From contig JAQXDL010000007.1 in assembly GCA_029251375.1 (NCBI GenBank), positions 1-59,128 on the forward strand: a DNA stretch of 59,128 nt, read 5' to 3'. Both the position numbers and the translations under genes were made by a program. Positions 54,551 to 59,128 of the stretch are shown one piece after another (the stretch's first letter is position 1; each line of letters starts with the position of its first letter). The notes below the pieces were generated by a model that was not told the origin of the DNA, ran no database searches, and saw nothing but the letters and a program-made list of their open reading frames with translations. The DNA comes from Pseudomonadales bacterium (GTDB taxonomy: Bacteria; Pseudomonadota; Gammaproteobacteria; Pseudomonadales; Azotimanducaceae).

Positions 54551-55895
54551 GATCTTTAGCCTTTGTACCATACCGCTGAAATGAACTTGAGGCGTTCATT
54601 TCTCTGTACCTCGCCAACTTCTCACCGATTTGAATCTCCATACCCCGCTTGACCGGATGGTAAAATTCCATTTCAGAGAGGGATTCAGGTAAGTAGTTTT
54701 CACCGGCCACGAACGCGTCTTCGAAGTTGTGGGCATATTGGTACTCTTCGCCGTAGCCCATATCTTTCATCATGCTGGTCGGTGCATTGCGAATATGCAT
54801 GGGTACCTCATCGGACGAACTGCTCTTAACGACTTCCATCGCCATATTAAAAGCCGCATAGACTGCATTACTCTTTGCTGCGACGGCGAGATAGACAACG
54901 GCCTGAGCAATTGATAGTTCACCCTCAGGACTGCCGAGTCGTTGTTGCACATCCCATGCATTCATACATATCGCAAGCGCTCTTGGATCTGCATTACCAA
55001 TATCTTCACTCGCCATCCTGACAACGCGACGGGCTATATACAAAGGGTCGCAGCCACCATCCAGCATGCGCGCTAACCAATACAAGGCAGCATCCGGAGA
55101 ACTACCTCTGACTGCTTTATGTAAGGCCGATATTTGTTCGTAAAAAACATCGCCGCCTTTATCGAAGCGACGAAAATCCGAACCGAGTACTTCACTAAGC
55201 ACTTGTTCGTCAATGACACCATTGCGGGTTAAATCAGATGCTATCTCCAATAAATTAAGCGCCCGTCTGCCGTCGCCATCCGCCGATTGAGCTAACTGCA
55301 ACAACACCTTGCCATCGGCTTTCAGCTGCATTTTGCCTAAACCATGTTCATCGTTTTCTAGCGCCCTGGTGATCAACAGAACCAGCGCCTCGTTATCAAT
55401 CGATCTTAACTTATATACTCGGGAACGGGACAACAGCGCATTGTTTAACTCAAACGAAGGGTTTTCGGTGGTTGCACCAATAAAAATCACGGTGCCATCT
55501 TCGACAAATGGCAAAAAAGCGTCTTGCTGGCTTTTGTTAAAACGATGTACCTCATCAACAAACAGAAGCGTTTTTCGACCATTCATTTGTTGCTGATTTT
55601 TGGCCGAGTCGATCGCAGCACGAATTTCCTTAACCCCAGATAGTACCGCTGAAATTGACTCAAAATGTACATCGCACTGCAACGCAATCAATCTCGCTAA
55701 GGTTGTTTTGCCAACCCCTGGTGGTCCCCAAAAGATCATAGAGTGCAAAGAGGATGAGTTAATCGCTTCACGTAACGGCATGCCATCAGCTAACAGATGG
55801 TTCTGTCCAACAACGTCAACCAGTTTTGTTGGCCGCATCCGGGCAGCTAACGGCTGATAAGTGGCCTCTGTATTGCCAAACAGCTCCTGATTCAT
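54543..55895 (-). CDS. rarA: Replication-associated recombination protein A (AAA ATPase)
   Basis: A 450-residue clamp-loader-like ATPase (RarA/MgsA) acting at stalled replication forks. Walker A is GPPGVGKTT (57-65), Walker B LLFVDEVHRF (110-119) and sensor/Arg-finger region GATTENPSFELNNALLSR (140-157), followed by the tetramerisation and C-terminal domains. It lies between lolA (42 bp) and crcB (overlap), the usual gammaproteobacterial order. Confidence 0.96.
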   Translation of the reverse strand: MNQELFGNTEATYQPLAARMRPTKLVDVVGQNHLLADGMPLREAINSSSLHSMIFWGPPGVGKTTLARLIALQCDVHFESISAVLSGVKEIRAAIDSAKNQQQMNGRKTLLFVDEVHRFNKSQQDAFLPFVEDGTVIFIGATTENPSFELNNALLSRSRVYKLRSIDNEALVLLITRALENDEHGLGKMQLKADGKVLLQLAQSADGDGRRALNLLEIASDLTRNGVIDEQVLSEVLGSDFRRFDKGGDVFYEQISALHKAVRGSSPDAALYWLARMLDGGCDPLYIARRVVRMASEDIGNADPRALAICMNAWDVQQRLGSPEGELSIAQAVVYLAVAAKSNAVYAAFNMAMEVVKSSSSDEVPMHIRNAPTSMMKDMGYGEEYQYAHNFEDAFVAGENYLPESLSEMEFYHPVKRGMEIQIGEKLARYREMNASSSFQRYGTKAKDHD

Positions 55896-55937
55896 TGCTC
55901 GTTGCCTCGTCGATTCTGACGAGAGACCTTCGGAATA

Positions 55938-56657
55938 TCAGCTACGATCATCGATGACATCCACATCTGCGGGAATCTGAAACAAAAATACAGCATCGTC
56001 GATAGGCTCGTTGACGCTTGTATTATAAAACGAGATACGCGTCTGCTGACCGAGGGTATCTTTGATTGAAATCTCTTTCGGTAGATCGTCAATAAACGCA
56101 ATTGATAGAACTTGGAACAATGCGTCATTCGCTTTCGGTTCCAGCACATAATGCGTAATGAGTTGTTCGGTATCGGCGCTGCTAGCCTCTTGTTCGTACC
56201 AGCTGACATGATATGCGTCTAACAACGTTGCATCGTCATTTCCGAGCAATAATATAGGCACTTTGTTCACATCTTTATCAAGCCTGGTGATGATGACCTG
56301 ATCCAATGCTTCATCGTAGGTCCAAAAGCTATCACCATCTGAGACCAGCGTTTGTTCAAAGGGGCTTTGTGTCTTCACGACAAATCGTGCATTCGTGGCG
56401 ATGGATAACACACCTTCATTTTCTTGCACTAAAGCATTCGTTGCATCAACTGTTTGCTGAGTGAAATCTGACTGCATTGAGCGGATTGTTGACAACTGAT
56501 GATGAAGTCGGTCGTTAATACCTGACATCGTCTGCAAGACTTGCTTCTGCCCGGTTTTGCTTACAGTCGCTTGGGTTGCAGTTTCAGCTGGCTCTTGCGC
56601 GATGACTTGGCCGCCTAGTAGGCCGATCAGTAAAATATATTTATTCAGGTGGTGCAT
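55938..56657 (-). CDS. lolA: Outer-membrane lipoprotein carrier LolA
   Basis: The 239-residue protein has a signal peptide ([21 protein letters not shown]) and the LolA half-barrel fold: [20 protein letters not shown] near 50-69, [37 protein letters not shown] in adjacent pieces near 95-130. It ferries lipoproteins through the periplasm from LolCDE to LolB. The ATG at 56657 lies inside the end of ftsK (17-bp overlap) with GAGGTG upstream; the longer frame to 56726 has no signal peptide at its start. A linker of about 25 residues after the signal peptide is longer than usual. Confidence 0.9.
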   Translation of the reverse strand: MHHLNKYILLIGLLGGQVIAQEPAETATQATVSKTGQKQVLQTMSGINDRLHHQLSTIRSMQSDFTQQTVDATNALVQENEGVLSIATNARFVVKTQSPFEQTLVSDGDSFWTYDEALDQVIITRLDKDVNKVPILLLGNDDATLLDAYHVSWYEQEASSADTEQLITHYVLEPKANDALFQVLSIAFIDDLPKEISIKDTLGQQTRISFYNTSVNEPIDDAVFLFQIPADVDVIDDRS

Positions 56658-58971
56658 TAACGAGCACCTCACGCGAGCCATTGGTGCCCATTTCGCTGAC
56701 AACACCCGCCTGCTCCATAGACTCAACCATTCGTGCCGCGCGGTTGTAACCGATTCTTAACTTCCGTTGCACCGAAGAAATAGATGCTCTTCGTGTTTCA
56801 GTGACGAATGCGACGGCTTCATCGTAGAGTTCGTCTTGTTCGCTTCCCTCTTCGTCTGCCCCGCTATTCATGCCAGGCATAAGCTCATTATCAGTTCGAG
56901 AATCCAAAATACTGTCGAGATAATTCGGGCCACCAAGTTCTTTCCAACTTTCCACGACCCGGTGAACTTCATCATCATCAACAAACGCACCATGAACACG
57001 AACGGGCAAAGGCGATCCTGCAGGCAGATAAAGCATGTCGCCGTGTCCGAGTAGTTGCTCTGCACCACCTTGATCCAATATGGTTCGTGAGTCGATTTTC
57101 GATGACACTTGAAAGGCAATCCGGGTTGGTACGTTGGCCTTAATCAGACCCGTAATGACATCAACCGAGGGCCGCTGTGTAGCTAGAATGAGGTGAATAC
57201 CTGCCGCCCGGGCTTTTTGGGCAATTCGCGCGATAAGCTCTTCAACTTTCTTACCAACAATCATCATCATGTCGGCAAATTCGTCAATGATGACGACAAT
57301 GAATGGCAGGGTTTCTAAATCCGGTGCCGCCTGATCATCAAGTTCTTCAAGTGGTGATGGTTGCCAGAGCGGATCCTTAATTGGCTCACCCGCCGCTTCC
57401 GCGTCTTTAACCTTTCGATTGAAACCGCCGACATTACGCACGCCTAATGCCGCCATCAGTCGATATCGTCGTTCCATTTCTGCCACACACCATCGCAATG
57501 CATTGGCTGCATCCTTCATATCTGTCACAACGGGCGTCAACAAATGAGGAATGCCCTCATATACCGACAACTCCAGCATCTTCGGGTCTACCATGATTAG
57601 CCGAACCTCTTCAGGCGATGCTTTGAAGAGTAGTGACAGGATCATGGCGTTGACGCCAACTGACTTACCGGAACCGGTGGTACCGGCAACCAACAAGTGA
57701 GGCATCTTGCCGAGATCAACCACAACAGGCTCGCCAGCAATATCATGGCCTAGGGCCAAGCTTAGCGGTGATTTGGAATCATCATAAGCCTGTGATGAGA
57801 TTACCTCAGATAAACGTACGATTTCGCGATCGACATTAGGAATCTCAATACCGACAACTGACTTGCCCGGTATAACCTCAACCACACGCACGCTAATGAC
57901 CGCGAGCGAACGCGCTAGATCTTTAACCAAACCCGTTATTCGGCTTACTTTTACCCCCGCCGCAGGTTGGATTTCAAATCGTGTTACGACCGGTCCTGGA
58001 AAAACAGCCACAACTTCTGCATCGATGTTGTAGTCCTTAAGCTTCAACTCAAGTAGGCGCGACATTGCCTCAAGATCTTCAGTTGAGTAGCCAAGATCTT
58101 TGTCCGGCAGAGTCGAATCCAACAGATGGATTGCTGGCAGCCCGTCGACCGCTGCAACCTTGAACAAATTGCCCTGCTTCTCCCTCGCAACCCGATCGCT
58201 GACGTCTTTCTTCTTAGGCGGTGCAGCTTCAATCTTCACCGCCGGTCGTGATTGATTGCGTTCGACTTGCTTAACTAACGCTTCACGACGCACTTCGGTA
58301 GATTTCTTGACTTGCACTTTTTCTTCGTGGCGGGCTTTGAACTTAAGATAGTACCTTTGGCTTCGATTAGCGCTTATCACGACACCCCTACCCGTCCAAT
58401 CCATTACCGACAGCCATGAAATGTCCAAAAACACCGTTAGCGCGAACAATAGGCTGGCAAGTAGTATAAGGGTCGCACCGACGTAACTAAATGACGGCTC
58501 GAGCATTGCCGCAATTTCATTGCCTAGAATGCCACCACTACCTTCTCTGAGGTTCATACCGACAGTATAAAAATGCAGTGCAGCAAGTCCGGTGCCGGCA
58601 ACCAGAGTAAGGATAAAACCGACTGTCCTAAAACCAAAGATCTTCCAATCAATAGCGGACTCGGTACTTCTTCGCCTAAGCATGACAACGGCCTGATACA
58701 CCAATAATAGTGGGAATACGAAAGCTAGATAACCAAAAATGAACAGCATCACGTCCGCTAACCACGCTCCGCTTGTGCCAACTAAATTGGTCGCCACTTC
58801 ATTTCCACCCAGATAACTCCAGCCTGGATCCTCGGGGTCATAGGTAAAAAGCGCTAAAGATAGGTACATACAAAGCGCAACAACGCCAATAAGCGCACCT
58901 TCTTTTAGGCGCAGCAGCATGTAATCCTTTGCAGGCGCGTCTTCAAATTCTTTAGATTTAGCCTGAGACAC
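56641..58971 (-). CDS. ftsK: DNA translocase FtsK
   Basis: The 776-residue cell-division DNA pump has four or five N-terminal membrane helices (about 25-190), a short basic/Glu linker (210-270), the alpha-beta motor with Walker A GTTGSGKS (430-437) and Walker [13 protein letters not shown] near 565, and the gamma winged helix (about 705-776) that reads KOPS. It segregates chromosome ends at the septum and activates XerCD at dif. GTG 58971 is preceded by GAGGG at good spacing. The linker is much shorter than in E. coli. It leads the lolA-rarA-crcB-serS-cysG block. Confidence 0.96.
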   Translation of the reverse strand: MSQAKSKEFEDAPAKDYMLLRLKEGALIGVVALCMYLSLALFTYDPEDPGWSYLGGNEVATNLVGTSGAWLADVMLFIFGYLAFVFPLLLVYQAVVMLRRRSTESAIDWKIFGFRTVGFILTLVAGTGLAALHFYTVGMNLREGSGGILGNEIAAMLEPSFSYVGATLILLASLLFALTVFLDISWLSVMDWTGRGVVISANRSQRYYLKFKARHEEKVQVKKSTEVRREALVKQVERNQSRPAVKIEAAPPKKKDVSDRVAREKQGNLFKVAAVDGLPAIHLLDSTLPDKDLGYSTEDLEAMSRLLELKLKDYNIDAEVVAVFPGPVVTRFEIQPAAGVKVSRITGLVKDLARSLAVISVRVVEVIPGKSVVGIEIPNVDREIVRLSEVISSQAYDDSKSPLSLALGHDIAGEPVVVDLGKMPHLLVAGTTGSGKSVGVNAMILSLLFKASPEEVRLIMVDPKMLELSVYEGIPHLLTPVVTDMKDAANALRWCVAEMERRYRLMAALGVRNVGGFNRKVKDAEAAGEPIKDPLWQPSPLEELDDQAAPDLETLPFIVVIIDEFADMMMIVGKKVEELIARIAQKARAAGIHLILATQRPSVDVITGLIKANVPTRIAFQVSSKIDSRTILDQGGAEQLLGHGDMLYLPAGSPLPVRVHGAFVDDDEVHRVVESWKELGGPNYLDSILDSRTDNELMPGMNSGADEEGSEQDELYDEAVAFVTETRRASISSVQRKLRIGYNRAARMVESMEQAGVVSEMGTNGSREVLVNAPPE

Positions 58972-59128
58972 TGATCGCCCTCAAATTTTCTTTATTTTTC
59001 ATAGTGTTACATCTTATATCTTGAAGTTTTGAAATAACATCCTTTTGTTATAGCAACAATGCTTTGATTACTATCGACACTAGACATGGTGATGTATCAT
59101 GCCGCGCACTTAGATAAAAAAAAAAAAA
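58972..59128. other. ftsK upstream region and window edge
   Basis: The 157-bp AT-rich region upstream of ftsK must hold its promoter, but I cannot place boxes with certainty. It ends in a 12-base poly-A run at 59117-59128, which may mark an assembly end. No gene is seen. Confidence 0.5.

Noticed and set aside
54551-54700. Fluoride riboswitch upstream of crcB
   Set aside because: crcB overlaps the rarA coding end by 8 bp, so the upstream bases are coding and no crcB riboswitch motif is seen.
59117-59128. Poly-A run as a regulatory tract
   Set aside because: It is the very edge of the window and may be a contig-end artefact; nothing lies beyond to judge it.

Overview
The window looks like a chromosomal segment of a marine-type, heterotrophic gammaproteobacterium. 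The evidence is a set of conserved blocks: ftsK-lolA-rarA-crcB-serS-cysG, yccA-like followed by tusDCBE, a gacA/uvrY-uvrC-pgsA block near tRNA-Leu, and a monomeric NADP isocitrate dehydrogenase. The species cannot be named from sequence alone. Base composition looks moderate, and several genes use TTG or GTG starts.

Left part (1-10.2 kb): a partial unknown gene, a secreted DUF1254/DUF1214 protein, decayed transposase fragments (IS3-like and RAYT-like), a CadC-type membrane regulator with TPR repeats, and a secreted alpha/beta hydrolase with a Lys/Ser-rich repeated tail. Next come a sphingomyelinase-like phosphodiesterase and a neutral ceramidase, convergent and overlapping at their 3' ends. 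Together these two could strip sphingolipids outside the cytoplasm.

Middle accessory part (10.2-28 kb): a catabolic region with an MFS carrier, a 2-oxoglutarate oxygenase and a Rieske oxygenase in one operon. It also holds a TonB receptor with a clear terminator, a TetR regulator, an amidohydrolase, two ABC exporter half-transporters and a hot-dog-like protein. Two imperfect 44-bp direct repeats (10552-10595 and 24673-24716) bracket most of it, each beside coding debris. Just outside the right repeat a second operon (acyl-CoA dehydrogenase, TetR, a second copy of the hot-dog-like protein) has a near-perfect palindromic operator.

Core stretch (28-41 kb): tRNA-Leu(UAA), enoyl-CoA hydratase, pgsA, uvrC, a family-5-like uracil-DNA glycosylase, gacA/uvrY, glutaryl-CoA dehydrogenase, a second acyl-CoA dehydrogenase, a MerR-TPR fusion, DUF3301, tRNA-Ser(UGA) and icd. 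A second accessory stretch (41-48.7 kb) carries a D-aminoacylase-like amidohydrolase, an SGNH hydrolase, a TauD-type dioxygenase, a sulfotransferase, a Baeyer-Villiger monooxygenase and a DUF3859-like secreted protein.

Right end (49-59 kb): housekeeping genes for a BI-1 membrane protein, tRNA 2-thiolation sulfur relay (TusDCBE), siroheme, seryl-tRNA charging, fluoride export, replication-fork repair, lipoprotein transport and chromosome segregation. The window ends in a poly-A run that may be a contig edge. I see no CRISPR array, rRNA, intact insertion sequence or prophage.
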